Origin: JACSRF01 sp964504445
GTDB lineage: Bacteria; Chloroflexota; Anaerolineae; Promineifilales; Promineifilaceae
Assembly: GCA_964504445.1 (NCBI GenBank)
Contig: CAZDEO010000023.1
Location: 1 to 64,000, forward strand
DNA length: 64,000 nucleotides
Reading direction: 5' to 3'
The notes below the pieces were generated by a model. That model ran no database searches. It was not told the DNA's origin and was given only the letters and a program-made list of their open reading frames with translations. The translations under genes and the position numbers were made by a program. This document shows positions 1 to 9,429 of the stretch, in pieces (position 1 is the stretch's first letter; every line of letters starts with the position of its first letter).

Positions 1-1
1 G

Positions 2-1834
2 GAAGAGGCCGAACAACGGCCGTTCAACAAACAACACTTTTTGCGTATGCTCAGCTACCTGGGCCGCTACCGGCGCGAAACCACCCTTATTGGGCTGGCA
101 ATCATCGCCTCGGCGGGCGTGCCCCTCTTCGAGCCATATCTGCTAGGCCGCGTGGTAGATGAGGGTATTGTAGCCGGGAACTTTGGCGCCGTGCAACAGT
201 TAGCAGCCGTCATTTTAGCCCTGCACCTCCTAAGCTGGGTAGGTAACCGCACCCGCACCTGGCTATCGGCCGTTATTGGGCAAGGGGTGCTTTACGATTT
301 GCGCGACGACCTGTTTACGCACATTCAGCGACTCAGCCTGCGCTTTTACGACAAGCACCCGGTGGGGCGCATCATGTCCCGCATCACCAGCGACGTGGAA
401 TCCATTGCCCGCCTGCTGAACACTGGCCTTGTCACCTTTGTCAGTGAAGGTATCAACCTCATTGGCATCCTGGCGGTCATGTTGTGGATGAGTTGGCGGT
501 TGACCCTGGTGGCTTTCGTTACCATTCCGCTGCTGACCTTTCTGTTCTACAAAGCGCGCACCTCCATCGAAACAGGATGGAAAAACGTGCGCAAGACCGT
601 ATCCAACATCAGCACCAACCTGAACGAATCGGTGACGGGGATGCAAGTTACCCAATCTTTTGTACGTGAACGGCGCAATTTGCATACATTCAAAGGGTTG
701 ACACAAACCTCAAAAGATACGTGGATGCGTACCGTGCGCGCCGAAGAGATGATCTGGCCTTCCATTGACCTGATTGGCGTCCTGGGCACGGGGTTGGTTG
801 TGGTCGTCGGGGCGTCCATGGTCTTTGACGAGACGCTGACCGTAGGCTTTGTTATCGCCTTCATCAACTATCTGTGGCGCTTCTGGGCGCCTCTCAGCGC
901 CATGAGTCGGCTGTATGGCATGACCCTAAGCGCCATGGCTGGCGCAGAGCGCATCTTTAACTTTATGGACACCGCGCCGGAAATTAAGAATAAGCCCGGC
1001 GCCGCACCTATGCCGCCCATTCGCGGTGCGGTGCAGTTTGAACACGTAAACTTTAAGTATGATCCGGAACAGGATTGGATTTTGCGTGACGTAGATTTCC
1101 GCGTGCGCCCTGGTGAAACGGTGGCGCTGGTGGGGCATACGGGTTCGGGCAAAACCTCTATCATCAACCTGCTGATGCGCTTTTATGACCCCACGGAGGG
1201 CACGGTACGGGTGGACGGGCACGATCTGCGTGACGTGCAGGTGGAGAGCCTGCGCCAGCAAATGGCGATTGTGCTGCAAGATGGGTTTGCCTTTTCGGGA
1301 ACTATTGCCGATAACATCCGTTACGGCCGTGCTGATGCCAGCGATGCCGAAGTAGAAGCAGCTGCCAAGGCGGTGCGCTTGCACGAGTTTATCAGCAGCC
1401 TAGAAGATGGGTACAACCATGACGTGGGTGAGCGCGGCGGGCGCGTTAGCGTGGGACAGCGGCAGTTGCTGGCCTTTGCCCGCGCCCTACTAGCTGACCC
1501 ACGCATCCTTATTCTGGACGAGGCCACCAGCAGCGTGGACACGGAAACAGAGCAAATTATCCAGCAGGCAATGCAAACGCTGCTGCAAGGGCGCACCGCT
1601 TTCATCATTGCCCACCGCCTCAGCACCATTCGTCATGCAGACCGGATTCTGGTGATTGACCACGGCCGTATCGTGGAATGGGGTACGCACGAGGAGTTAT
1701 TGGCGCAGCACGGCCGTTACTTTGATCTCTACCTGACCCAGTTTGCTGCCCACGTCAACGGGCACGGGCAGAATGGCAAGGTTAAGCGAGCGCCCCAACC
1801 GGCAGCCCCACAACCTGGAAATAGCTCCATATAA
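2..1834 (+). CDS. ABC exporter half-transporter (catalytic-type subunit), 5' end cut by window
   Basis: Full half-transporter: an N-terminal six-helix exporter domain followed by a nucleotide-binding domain with Walker A GHTGSGKTS, Q-loop VLQDGFAF, signature VSVGQ, Walker B ILILDEATSS and H-loop IIAHRLS. A TTG at 41 could serve as start, but the frame stays open to base 2, and the extra residues (EEAEQRPFNKQHFLR) look like the usual approach to the first helix, so the real start is probably upstream of the window. The catalytic Glu is present while the signature deviates from LSGGQ. This is the pattern of the catalytic subunit of a heterodimeric exporter, so the partner (Asp after Walker B, LSGGQ) would be expected just upstream. 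Substrate unknown; drug or lipid export is typical. Confidence 0.9.
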   Translation, partial: EEAEQRPFNKQHFLRMLSYLGRYRRETTLIGLAIIASAGVPLFEPYLLGRVVDEGIVAGNFGAVQQLAAVILALHLLSWVGNRTRTWLSAVIGQGVLYDLRDDLFTHIQRLSLRFYDKHPVGRIMSRITSDVESIARLLNTGLVTFVSEGINLIGILAVMLWMSWRLTLVAFVTIPLLTFLFYKARTSIETGWKNVRKTVSNISTNLNESVTGMQVTQSFVRERRNLHTFKGLTQTSKDTWMRTVRAEEMIWPSIDLIGVLGTGLVVVVGASMVFDETLTVGFVIAFINYLWRFWAPLSAMSRLYGMTLSAMAGAERIFNFMDTAPEIKNKPGAAPMPPIRGAVQFEHVNFKYDPEQDWILRDVDFRVRPGETVALVGHTGSGKTSIINLLMRFYDPTEGTVRVDGHDLRDVQVESLRQQMAIVLQDGFAFSGTIADNIRYGRADASDAEVEAAAKAVRLHEFISSLEDGYNHDVGERGGRVSVGQRQLLAFARALLADPRILILDEATSSVDTETEQIIQQAMQTLLQGRTAFIIAHRLSTIRHADRILVIDHGRIVEWGTHEELLAQHGRYFDLYLTQFAAHVNGHGQNGKVKRAPQPAAPQPGNSSI

Positions 1835-1850
1835 AGGAAGCCCATGATCG

Positions 1851-1889
1851 AAAAGCCGGGCTTTTCTCTGGTTGAAAAGCCCGGCTTTT
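1851..1889. terminator. Bidirectional intrinsic terminator
   Basis: Perfect 15-base inverted repeat: AAAAGCCGGGCTTTT at 1851-1865 and AAAAGCCCGGCTTTT at 1875-1889, with a 9-base loop. Each arm ends in four T residues on either strand. It sits between two convergent genes and can stop both. Confidence 0.85.
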
Positions 1890-1915
1890 GCTGCATTTAG
1901 GCAGCTGGTGAGGTA

Positions 1916-3319
1916 TTAGGCAGCGGGTGGGATATTGAAGCTGTAACGCAGCAAGTTGTCAGGGTCGGTCTGCGCCTTAATCTGCGCCAGACGCCCATAC
2001 CCGCCAGGAACCAGCCCGTCGCGGATGCGCTGCTGCGACTCGACGCCTTCCAGGAAGTTCATGTAGACGCCACCGGTGAGGGATGGCCGTAATGCCTCCT
2101 TCAACTGTCCGGTATAGGCTGCCAGTTGTTGGTGAGCCTCTGCCGTTGGCGTTACCCCCACCAGGGACAACACAAACTCGGCATCCCGGTTGCCATAAAC
2201 GGCCGTAGCCCCATCCACTCGCCGGATCGCCCCACCTGCATGGCGCACTTCCGCAAAAATAAGCGGGCTGGGGCCATCTTTGCCCAGGCTATAAGCGATG
2301 ATGGCCTCAATATCCGCGTCGCTCAACTCCCGCAGCCAGGCGCCGCTGTTGAAAGCGGGCATGGGGTCTACCGGATCATTGCTAATGGTGGCGGCGGCGC
2401 TAAACGGGATGGTTTTGAAATCGTCCAGCAGTGGTGGCTGCCAGTCCCGCCAATGGCGCAGCATTGTTTCCCCTGCAGCAATGGGGCCAGCAAAGCAGCC
2501 GCGCACAATGGCAAAAGATTGGCCACGCAAGAAATCGGGCAGTTGGGGAATGGGCGGGAAATTCATTACCAGCACCGACGAGGTGAGGTCATCTGGCGCA
2601 TTGGCAACCCAGGCACGGTAATGGCGGAACACTTCTGGCGCCATCTTTGCCGGGTAAAAGAGATTGCCAGCATAAACTTCCGTCACCGGGAACAGGCGAA
2701 TGGTGAGGCTGGTGACGATACCCAGGCTGCCACCGCCGCCCCTCAGGCCCCAAAACAGGTCGCTGTTCTCTTGGGCAGTGGCTATGCGCAGGCTGCCATC
2801 AGCCATGACCAGCTCATACTGAATCACGTTGTCGGCGGAAAGGCCATACTTGCGCCCCAGCCAGCCCAAACCGCCGCCCAAAGTGTAGCCCACCACGCCC
2901 ACCGTCGGCGAGGAGCCAAGCAGGGGCGCCAGGCCGTGCTGCTGTGCGGCATCGAGCACCGCGCCCCATTTGACGCCCGCCTCTACGTGGGCAGTTTGGG
3001 CAATGGGGTCAATGGTCACCCCGTTCATGGCGCGGGTGAGGATAAGCAAGGCATCGTCGGCCGGGCGGACGTTGCCGTGACCGGTGCCCTGGACGGCCAC
3101 ACCCAGGCTGTGCTGGCGGGCAAAGGTCACGGCCGTGGCCACATCCTGTGCCGATTCCGCCACCACGATGACCGCCGGATGCTGCACGACCTTGCGGTTC
3201 CAGGCCAGCCGCGCCTCGTCATAACCGGGGTCCACCGACAACATGACCTGTCCCTGTAAATTGGCCCGTAATTGCCAGGCCGCTTCCGTCAATGACGTTT
3301 CAACGAGATAATGTTCCAT
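1916..3319 (-). CDS. FAD-binding oxidoreductase, berberine-bridge/GOOX-like
   Basis: 467 residues with the two-part fold of the FAD_binding_4 plus BBE family, enzymes that oxidise alcohols or sugars using covalently bound FAD. GTGHG at 78-82 supplies the His (81) expected to carry the 8-alpha-histidyl flavin bond. The second covalent anchor, a Cys in double-linked members, is replaced by Ser in GSSPTVG (135-141), so a single covalent link is predicted. GYTLGGGLGW near 144-153 and the C-terminal stretch GYGRLAQIKAQTDPDNLLRY are family hallmarks. AAGGAGC lies upstream of the ATG. No signal peptide. Substrate unknown; it is transcribed alone and faces the ABC gene across a shared terminator. Confidence 0.9.
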   Translation of the reverse strand: MEHYLVETSLTEAAWQLRANLQGQVMLSVDPGYDEARLAWNRKVVQHPAVIVVAESAQDVATAVTFARQHSLGVAVQGTGHGNVRPADDALLILTRAMNGVTIDPIAQTAHVEAGVKWGAVLDAAQQHGLAPLLGSSPTVGVVGYTLGGGLGWLGRKYGLSADNVIQYELVMADGSLRIATAQENSDLFWGLRGGGGSLGIVTSLTIRLFPVTEVYAGNLFYPAKMAPEVFRHYRAWVANAPDDLTSSVLVMNFPPIPQLPDFLRGQSFAIVRGCFAGPIAAGETMLRHWRDWQPPLLDDFKTIPFSAAATISNDPVDPMPAFNSGAWLRELSDADIEAIIAYSLGKDGPSPLIFAEVRHAGGAIRRVDGATAVYGNRDAEFVLSLVGVTPTAEAHQQLAAYTGQLKEALRPSLTGGVYMNFLEGVESQQRIRDGLVPGGYGRLAQIKAQTDPDNLLRYSFNIPPAA

Positions 3320-3383
3320 TTTTGAAAAGCTCCTTGTAAAAAGATGTTACGGGCATCATACTGTAAGCCCCGTTTGGCAGGCG

Positions 3384-4205
3384 TTAGAAACCCCGTTTAT
3401 TGTCAGCAAAAACAGGGAGGTTGGCGGCAATATGCAGGAAAAAGGGGGAAAATTGGCTGACGGCCGTATCCGAAACAAACGTAAACACGTTGGCGGGATC
3501 ATAATTGATGCCCAGCCAATAGATAAAGTGCCGGTCAAAGGCGGCCACGTTGAGGTAACGCTCCACCACTTCCCCAGTCTCCTTAGTATGCACAAAGCCA
3601 AAGGTCAACGCAGGGAGAGCGCCCACCCTGGCTGGTTCTATGGGCAGCGGCGTAAAGGTATCATCGGGATAGGTAATGGCCCGATCGGCAGCGATGACGT
3701 CTAAATGTTCTTCGGCCAGGGCGGTCAGCGCTTGTTGCACGGCCGTTTCCTGTTCTGCCGGGTCAGTGGGCAACGCTTCGGCTACCAGGCGAACGGGGTG
3801 ATCCACGGCGTAACTGGTCACAGGAAAAATGAGCAGTTCGACAAAGCCCATATTTCCCTGGCCATCGTGGACGCAAAGCAGGGGCGCTTGCCCTTCACAG
3901 GGTTCTACTCGTCTGCCTTCCGGGGGCGTCACGTTAACCTGTTCAATGAGCTGCCGGGCCAGTGCAAACGGATCGATTTCCATTTCTGGCTCCACAACCG
4001 GTTCAGGCGTTGGCTCGACGGTTGGCGCAGGGGTGGCAGTTGCTGCGGGTGTTTGATCGGTCGTGGGTTCAGGAACGGCCGTTTCCGTCAGTACAGTGGT
4101 GGTGGCAGCAGTGGTTGGCGATGGCTGCGGTTCAATTTCCGGCGTTAACCCACAGGCAGCCAGCATAACGCCGAGTAAAAGTGACAGGACAAATCGAGTT
4201 CTCAT
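3384..4205 (-). CDS. Predicted lipoprotein, unknown function
   Basis: 273 residues beginning with a Sec/SPII signal: hydrophobic residues 5-15, then lipobox LAAC with Cys18 as the predicted lipidated residue. A Pro/Thr/Glu-rich linker (about 20-75) typical of surface-tethered proteins precedes a roughly 190-residue globular domain with no motif I recognise. Two Cys residues near the start of that domain (EPCEGQ and LLCVHD) could form a disulfide. GGAGAG precedes the ATG. The gene follows the 4287-5396 lipoprotein in the same direction, separated by a hairpin. The phrase on attached domains in that neighbour (expected value plus a following flank residue pattern) is only weakly similar, so relatedness is not claimed. 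Confidence 0.75.
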   Translation of the reverse strand: MRTRFVLSLLLGVMLAACGLTPEIEPQPSPTTAATTTVLTETAVPEPTTDQTPAATATPAPTVEPTPEPVVEPEMEIDPFALARQLIEQVNVTPPEGRRVEPCEGQAPLLCVHDGQGNMGFVELLIFPVTSYAVDHPVRLVAEALPTDPAEQETAVQQALTALAEEHLDVIAADRAITYPDDTFTPLPIEPARVGALPALTFGFVHTKETGEVVERYLNVAAFDRHFIYWLGINYDPANVFTFVSDTAVSQFSPFFLHIAANLPVFADNKRGF

Positions 4206-4225
4206 TCGTAAATTTCTCTCCGAGT

Positions 4226-4268
4226 AATCCGCAGATTGCGCCAGGTTTATTGGCGCAATCTGCGGATT
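4226..4268. terminator. Intercistronic hairpin
   Basis: Perfect 18-base inverted repeat (arms 4226-4243 and 4251-4268, 7-base loop GGTTTAT) between two minus-strand lipoprotein genes. A TTTT tract follows only on the plus strand, so on the gene strand it is better read as an RNA processing or attenuation hairpin than a strong terminator. Confidence 0.6.
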
Positions 4269-4286
4269 TTCAATTAGACAAACAGG

Positions 4287-5396
4287 TTACGACGGATCCA
4301 GGAAGCTGAAGGAGTCCATCACCGTGTCATAGAGCGTTTGCATCTTAGCGTAAACCTCACCCATGGAAGGGTCGTCGGGCACAAAAGTCAGGGTGTAGAA
4401 TCGATCATGATGCACCAACACCACCTGCCGGCTCATGTCCTGGCCCGGCAGTTGGTCGAACTGGTTGGAAAAAACGCCATCCAGCATGTAGCCGAAGGAA
4501 AACATTACCTCGAAATCGGCGAATTCTTCTTGCTTGGCGGTGGTGACCTCTTCCAGGGTACGGCCGTTAGCCGGTTCCACTGTAATAAACAGGCGCGGGT
4601 GGGCAGCATCCATCAGAGAATCAACGTAGACGGCCGTTTGCCCATCACTTATCTCCACCTCGTATTCACCGGGCAACAACAGGCAGAACCCATCAACGTC
4701 ATTGGTGAAGAGCATCATGCCCACCGGCGCATCCGGGCATTCCGGCCCGGCCCACAACGGCGCTTCCGGCTCAATGCCGATGAACTGGAAGGTTTCGGTA
4801 ATCATCTGGTAGAGCGCTTCCGCCTGGTGGCCTACTTCGCCGTATTCCTCGCCAATGCGGGCAATCATGATGTCTACGACACGGCCGTCGTGAACAGCAA
4901 TCACCCGCCGGTTGATGTCCTGACCGGGCAGGTTATCCAGCACCATCGCCTGTTCCCCGTCCAGGTCAATGGTGAGGAAGGACATGGTAGCCAGGTCAAC
5001 GTCAGACGGGTAGTCAGGGATGATTTCCTGGATGGAACGGCCGTCTAACGCTTCCATATGAATACTGGCAAACGGTGCTTCCGTGTTGAGCAAAGAGCGC
5101 ACGTAGAGCGTCAAAGAACCATCCGCCCCCTGAAAAACGTCATAGTTGTCCGGGTAGAGAAAGCAAATACCCTGAGCGGCAGCAATCAACTGGTAGGCGC
5201 CGGTGGTGGCTGCAAGGCAATCCGCGGTGGTCTTTTCCCCGCCCCCTGTCTCGCCATCTGTTGGCTGCGGTTCGGCCCCAGTCGTTGGTGCTACAACCGG
5301 TTCGGTCTCCGGTTCAGCGCCGCCGGCTGGATTGCAGGCAACCAGCATGAATAGGATGAACAAAGTTGATATAAAAAATAGTGGTTTATCTTTCAC
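4287..5396 (-). CDS. Predicted lipoprotein with two tandem homologous domains
   Basis: 369 residues. Start is GTG at 5396 with GAGG 8-9 bases upstream. The SPII signal has a hydrophobic core (6-18) and lipobox LVAC with Cys21. After an acidic/Thr/Pro linker (22-58) the protein holds two copies of a domain of about 145 residues. Landmarks repeat in order: a Cys pair at the start (CLAATT...GICFLYPDNYDV versus CPDAPV...GFCLLLPGEYEV), then LDGRSIQEI versus ANGRTLEEV, then LDNLPGQDINRRV versus FDQLPGQDMSRQV, ending in ETFQFIG versus DSFSFLD. This points to internal duplication of an extracytoplasmic domain. I do not recognise the fold. Confidence 0.78.
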   Translation of the reverse strand: MKDKPLFFISTLFILFMLVACNPAGGAEPETEPVVAPTTGAEPQPTDGETGGGEKTTADCLAATTGAYQLIAAAQGICFLYPDNYDVFQGADGSLTLYVRSLLNTEAPFASIHMEALDGRSIQEIIPDYPSDVDLATMSFLTIDLDGEQAMVLDNLPGQDINRRVIAVHDGRVVDIMIARIGEEYGEVGHQAEALYQMITETFQFIGIEPEAPLWAGPECPDAPVGMMLFTNDVDGFCLLLPGEYEVEISDGQTAVYVDSLMDAAHPRLFITVEPANGRTLEEVTTAKQEEFADFEVMFSFGYMLDGVFSNQFDQLPGQDMSRQVVLVHHDRFYTLTFVPDDPSMGEVYAKMQTLYDTVMDSFSFLDPS

Positions 5397-5524
5397 AGCT
5401 TTTTACCTCACGTGATAAAAGTTGATGGGGGGCCGCTTGTCACCGGCCTATTTCCATGACAATGCCTTCTTTTTGTTTGCCAGCCTTCGGTGTTGGCAAA
5501 TGACCCATTATCCCGCGGGGCTGG

Positions 5525-7123
5525 TCATTTAAGTTGATAATCCCAGCCAAAGTTGACGGGATGCACCTGTACGCCTTGCGCCACCTCAATGTCCTGGAAC
5601 CAGATGCCGCGAGCGGGATAAGTCCAGTCTCCAGGCAACAGAATGGCGGCGTTACCTCCGGCGGCAGCGTTCATGGAGACACAGTAAATGCCGGGCTGCA
5701 AATCCCCGAAGAAATATTTGCCGAAGTTGTCGGTGACGGCCGTTACCTGCACAGCGGTACTGCTGGCACACGATCCGGCCTGCAGCAAGATGGTCACGCC
5801 AGAAATATAGCTTTCGGTGGGTTGAATCATGCCGTCAGCGTGGTAATCGCCGTGACCATCAACCGTACAGTTGCCAGCCAAAGCATCGCCGTTTTCGTTG
5901 GTCAGGCAATAATCTGCCCACAAATAGCCGCTGATGGAACCGTTGGGGACGGGCGACTTCAGGTTGATGTTTTCTACCTTTTGGCCGCTGGTAACAGAAA
6001 TACCAAGCACGTCATCCAGGCCATGGTCACCCACCAGCCCCACGCAGTAGTCCCCGCTGAACCGACCCTGGAAGAGAAAACGGCCGTTGCCATTGGTCAC
6101 GTCCACAGCAATAGCCGGGCTGGTGACGTGGCAGGCCGGGCCAGGGAAAAGCTGCACCTGGCGACTGCCCACCAACGTCTCGTCGCTGTCGTAAACGCCA
6201 TTCTGGTTCCTATCCTGGTAAACAACGCCCGAAATGCTGCCATCCAGGGTTGGTGTGCTAACCACCGTCACCTTCAGCCACAGGGGCGCGTTGTTCTGGC
6301 CTACGCCAAAGAAGGCGCCCTCCGGCGATTGCAGTTTCCAATCGCTCTGGTAGCTGCCCGGCGTAACCGGGGCCAGAAATTGAACGCTCAGGTCAAGGGT
6401 CTGGCCGGGGGCTACAGAGGCCGGCAGCGGCATGATTTCGGTCACTGCTCCTAAGGTGGGGCCGCCAGCGTGAACAAAATGGTAACGGCCGTCCCAGGTA
6501 CAGGTGCCGCTGTTTTTAATACGCCAGGTCTTGCTAAAGGAAACGCCGGTGGGAAGTTCGCTGCCGTCGGGGATGGTCACGTCGGCAACAAAGGCAGCCG
6601 CATTGGTGCAGGCCGCTGGAGTAACCGGAGCGTTGGCCGGTTGGGTGTACTGGGAACCGGCGGTGATCCAGCAGTTCCCCATTGAGCCATCGGCGCAGGC
6701 CACGCGCCACCAGCCGCTGTCGCTGCTAACGCCGGTCACTTTGGCCATCTGTCCGGCAGCCACCCAGCCAATGACGTCGTAGTTAGGGCCAGGGCCGCGA
6801 CGCATGTTCACGTCCACCAGAGCCGTCACGTACTGCACCGGCGTATCTAGCACAGACACGGCCGTTGCTGTCGCCGTTGGTGGCAGCGGGGTAATGAAGG
6901 GCGTGGGCGGCACGGCCGTTGCTGTGGCGCTGGTAGCAATTGTCGGTGTGGGTTGGGTGCTGGCAGCCGTTTCGACAACAACCACCATCGGCGTTGTCGT
7001 CTGGCTGTCTGCTCCGGCAATGACAAAGACACTGCGCCCTACCAGCAGTGCCGCCACGCTCAACACGCCCAGCACCATGGTGGCTACAAATCCAATAATT
7101 AAGATAGATATCGTCCGAGACAT
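5525..7123 (-). CDS. Membrane-anchored surface protein: SH3-like, NBR1-type Ig-like and SdrD-B-like domains
   Basis: 532 residues. An N-terminal membrane anchor (about 5-33) and a Thr/Pro linker are followed by: a bacterial SH3-like domain (about 100-160; VNMRRGPGPNYDVIGWV, GWWRVAC, GNCWI); an Ig-like domain of the next-to-BRCA1 type (about 170-290; KTWRIKNSGTCTWDG, LSVQFLAPVTPGSYQSDWKL); and two SdrD-B/Cna-B-like repeats (GSISGVVYQDRNQNGVYDSDE and GSISGYLWADYC, each ending in a GxYxF or GxYCVxL strand). This order is common in large Chloroflexota cell-envelope proteins; a wall-binding or scaffold role is inferred. A strong AAGGAGAAGG lies upstream of the ATG. The stop codon sits in a weak hairpin (AAATGACC at 5498-5505, GGTCATTT at 5523-5530). 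Confidence 0.85.
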   Translation of the reverse strand: MSRTISILIIGFVATMVLGVLSVAALLVGRSVFVIAGADSQTTTPMVVVVETAASTQPTPTIATSATATAVPPTPFITPLPPTATATAVSVLDTPVQYVTALVDVNMRRGPGPNYDVIGWVAAGQMAKVTGVSSDSGWWRVACADGSMGNCWITAGSQYTQPANAPVTPAACTNAAAFVADVTIPDGSELPTGVSFSKTWRIKNSGTCTWDGRYHFVHAGGPTLGAVTEIMPLPASVAPGQTLDLSVQFLAPVTPGSYQSDWKLQSPEGAFFGVGQNNAPLWLKVTVVSTPTLDGSISGVVYQDRNQNGVYDSDETLVGSRQVQLFPGPACHVTSPAIAVDVTNGNGRFLFQGRFSGDYCVGLVGDHGLDDVLGISVTSGQKVENINLKSPVPNGSISGYLWADYCLTNENGDALAGNCTVDGHGDYHADGMIQPTESYISGVTILLQAGSCASSTAVQVTAVTDNFGKYFFGDLQPGIYCVSMNAAAGGNAAILLPGDWTYPARGIWFQDIEVAQGVQVHPVNFGWDYQLK

Positions 7124-7328
7124 TATTCCTTCTCCTTTGAAATTAGCGAGAACAAGAGTGAGGGTGAGAACAAAAGTCTGCCCTCATGTCGCCTCTTTTA
7201 AGCTGACTTAACGATAACAAAACGGCCGTTTTACAAGCGTTTGGCGACCGTTTGAAAACTCGCCATAAATAATGTCGGCAAAATAGACGCGGATTTTTCA
7301 GGCTGTTGGCCTACGCCTTTCCTACGGG

Positions 7329-8990
7329 CTATGGGTTTGCTGGCTGGCTGGGGGTAATGGCCACGGCCGTTGCCTGCGCCTCTACCATCCTGGTTAGCGC
7401 CTGCGGCTGAGGGAAGAACACAAAACGCGACGTCCACCACTTGGCCTCAACGTAGGTGCTGGGGTCATTGGGGTTGCCCGGATTGCTCAAGCATTCCATC
7501 ATATACTCGCCATCATAGGCAAAGCGGGGATTGTCCTGGGCATCCAGCGCCAAGACCGGGCGCAGGCCGCCAAACCAGCTTCCGCGCACGCAGTTCGGCA
7601 ACGGGCTAATGGGGTGTTCGTCTCCAATTTGCGCGCTATCTTCAGCCAGGGTCACCTGCCACTGGGGATTCAACGTCTCACACGCGCCATCGCACCAGAG
7701 GTATGCCAGACTAAAGCTGTTGAAGTCACGGTAGGCCACACGGGGACGGCCGTACTGGTCCAAAACCAGCGCCGCGTAATCGCCGCTGCCACCACCCAGG
7801 TCCAGGGAGTAACCATCCCAATTCTCAGGCTGCGCGCAGCCGGCATGGCACCAGAGGTAATAGAAAGGGCCGCCGCGCGGCGTGAAACTCAACCGCACGC
7901 CATCGTTGTTGTCTATCGCTGGGGACCAACTGTAAATGCCGCTGCCAGAGTTGGTACTCAGCAGGCGGACGGGCAGGGACCAGTTGGCGCTGTTGCCGCA
8001 GTTGCTGTTGCATTCCAAATAAACCAGTTTGCTAGAAGGGTCGGCAAAGGTGCCGCCATCGCGGGCAAAAATTCGCGGACGGCCGTTAGCCGTGAAGGTC
8101 AGCGCCGCGTGCTCATCCACGTAAACCGTGTCGCCAGAAAGGTCAATGCGGGTTTCAAACCAGGTTCCTGGTTGCGTACAGTTGCCATCACAAAAGACAT
8201 AGTAGGCGCCTTCGTGCGCACTGGCACTGTTAGCCCGATCTTCATACACAAAACGCGGCCGTCCCAAATGGTCCAGGGCAAAGTTTTGGTAGCTGTAATC
8301 GGTGTTATAAAGGCCATCACCGCTGCCTTGGTCGGTAATGTCTAGCGCTTGCCAGTTCTGCGGGGCAGTACAATGGGCATTGCACTCGGCGTAACGGTAT
8401 AGCAAACCCCCAAAAGGCGCGCCATCCCGGCCAATGGAACGCATTAGCAGCAACCGCGGACGGCCGTTGGGCGTTAATGCCAACTGCACCCAGGGCCACC
8501 CTGCAGCCAGGCTATCAATTTCGGCTAACTGCCAGTCAACCTCGTTACTACAGTCAGCCTGGCTGGTGGGCTGGCAAAAGCCATACAAGACAGCCTGCTG
8601 TTTGCCCGCCAGCAAAGGAGCAATGCGGCTGAACGCAATGTGCATCCCGCCCTGCTCGTCAACGGCTATGGCCGCGCTACGGAAAGAATCCTCGCCAAAC
8701 ATCAACGAGCCGGCTAATGTGGGCGGGGGCGGTGGCGGGGTTGCAGTTCCCCCCACGATCAGGGGCAGATAACTAGAATGTGCTTCATTCGCTTGGGCGC
8801 TGACCGTCTTGCTGCTCGTTATCATCGTGAATGTCAGCACCAACACAAGAGCGACAATAGCGAGCAAAACAATCCCCAACAAAATTGCCAATACTATAAC
8901 CAGCACCTGCCGCAGGGCGTTATTAGAACTGACGGGAGATGATACATACTTCTGCTCTGTTCCATAATTTATTTCTGTTTGCTTTGACAT
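7329..8990 (-). CDS. Membrane-anchored extracytoplasmic repeat protein, unknown function
   Basis: 553 residues: short cytoplasmic start, one strong membrane helix (about 27-56, VLVIVLAILLGIVLLAIVAL), a Gly/Pro-rich linker with eight prolines in a row-like tract, then about 450 residues of beta-rich repeats. Each repeat carries a small Cys pair and Trp (CDGNCTQPGTWFE, CNSNCGNSANWSL, CHAGCAQPENWDG, CDGACETLNPQWQ) and phrases such as LDHLGRPRFVYED or LDQYGRPRVAYRD. The periodicity of about 60 residues suggests a beta-propeller or similar sensor or adhesion module. It lies 205 bases upstream of the SH3/Ig surface protein in the same direction, so the two may be co-expressed. No enzyme motif seen. 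Confidence 0.75.
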   Translation of the reverse strand: MSKQTEINYGTEQKYVSSPVSSNNALRQVLVIVLAILLGIVLLAIVALVLVLTFTMITSSKTVSAQANEAHSSYLPLIVGGTATPPPPPPTLAGSLMFGEDSFRSAAIAVDEQGGMHIAFSRIAPLLAGKQQAVLYGFCQPTSQADCSNEVDWQLAEIDSLAAGWPWVQLALTPNGRPRLLLMRSIGRDGAPFGGLLYRYAECNAHCTAPQNWQALDITDQGSGDGLYNTDYSYQNFALDHLGRPRFVYEDRANSASAHEGAYYVFCDGNCTQPGTWFETRIDLSGDTVYVDEHAALTFTANGRPRIFARDGGTFADPSSKLVYLECNSNCGNSANWSLPVRLLSTNSGSGIYSWSPAIDNNDGVRLSFTPRGGPFYYLWCHAGCAQPENWDGYSLDLGGGSGDYAALVLDQYGRPRVAYRDFNSFSLAYLWCDGACETLNPQWQVTLAEDSAQIGDEHPISPLPNCVRGSWFGGLRPVLALDAQDNPRFAYDGEYMMECLSNPGNPNDPSTYVEAKWWTSRFVFFPQPQALTRMVEAQATAVAITPSQPANP

Positions 8991-9135
8991 CGTTCATTTG
9001 CATCCTTATAAGAAGTTGGTTCAGGTTGGCGCCATGACTGCAGATGACGTCAACTTGGTTTGATATCGGTGATCATAATCCCTGGACGCTTGACAGCCGT
9101 TTGCCCGACGTTTGAGTTGGCGTCACAAGTACGGA

Positions 9136-9429
9136 TCACTGTTGCGAATGGATCTGATCTGCGGCTGCGCCTGGCTGAAGAATACTGGCCTGGTCCGGAA
9201 AACGACGCAGCATGTCCAGCATCAGCGGGATCAGCGCGGCCCAACCGCGGAAATAGCGAACTTCGCCGCTGGGTACGTGGCGCAGCTTGCCGCGCCATTG
9301 AACCTGGTCATCTGTTTTTTCCTGCCACACCCGAAGCGTAAAGAGTTGGGAATCTGGTTGTGGTTCTTCGTTCATCGGTTCATCCTGATGGTAGAAATTT
9401 CCGCCTTCTTTGCTGGCGGTAGGGGGCAT
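9136..9429 (-). CDS. Small conserved hypothetical protein
   Basis: 97 residues from the ATG at 9429; a second ATG at 9375 (giving 79 residues) is also plausible because AGGA lies 8-9 bases before it. The body (LFTLRVWQEK, QWRGKLRHVPSGEVRYFRGW, LIPLMLDMLRRFP) looks like a compact alpha/beta module with a partly amphipathic C-terminal helix. I recall similar small proteins in Chloroflexota next to regulators, but assign no function. It is the gene immediately downstream of the SARP-type regulator, 145 bases away on the same strand. Confidence 0.6.
   Translation of the reverse strand: MPPTASKEGGNFYHQDEPMNEEPQPDSQLFTLRVWQEKTDDQVQWRGKLRHVPSGEVRYFRGWAALIPLMLDMLRRFPDQASILQPGAAADQIHSQQ

Noticed and set aside
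2126..3259. Long open frame on the plus strand opposite the FAD oxidoreductase.
   Set aside because: It is a shadow of the real gene: composition and repeated His/Gln/Gly content are typical of an antisense frame, and no domain is recognisable.
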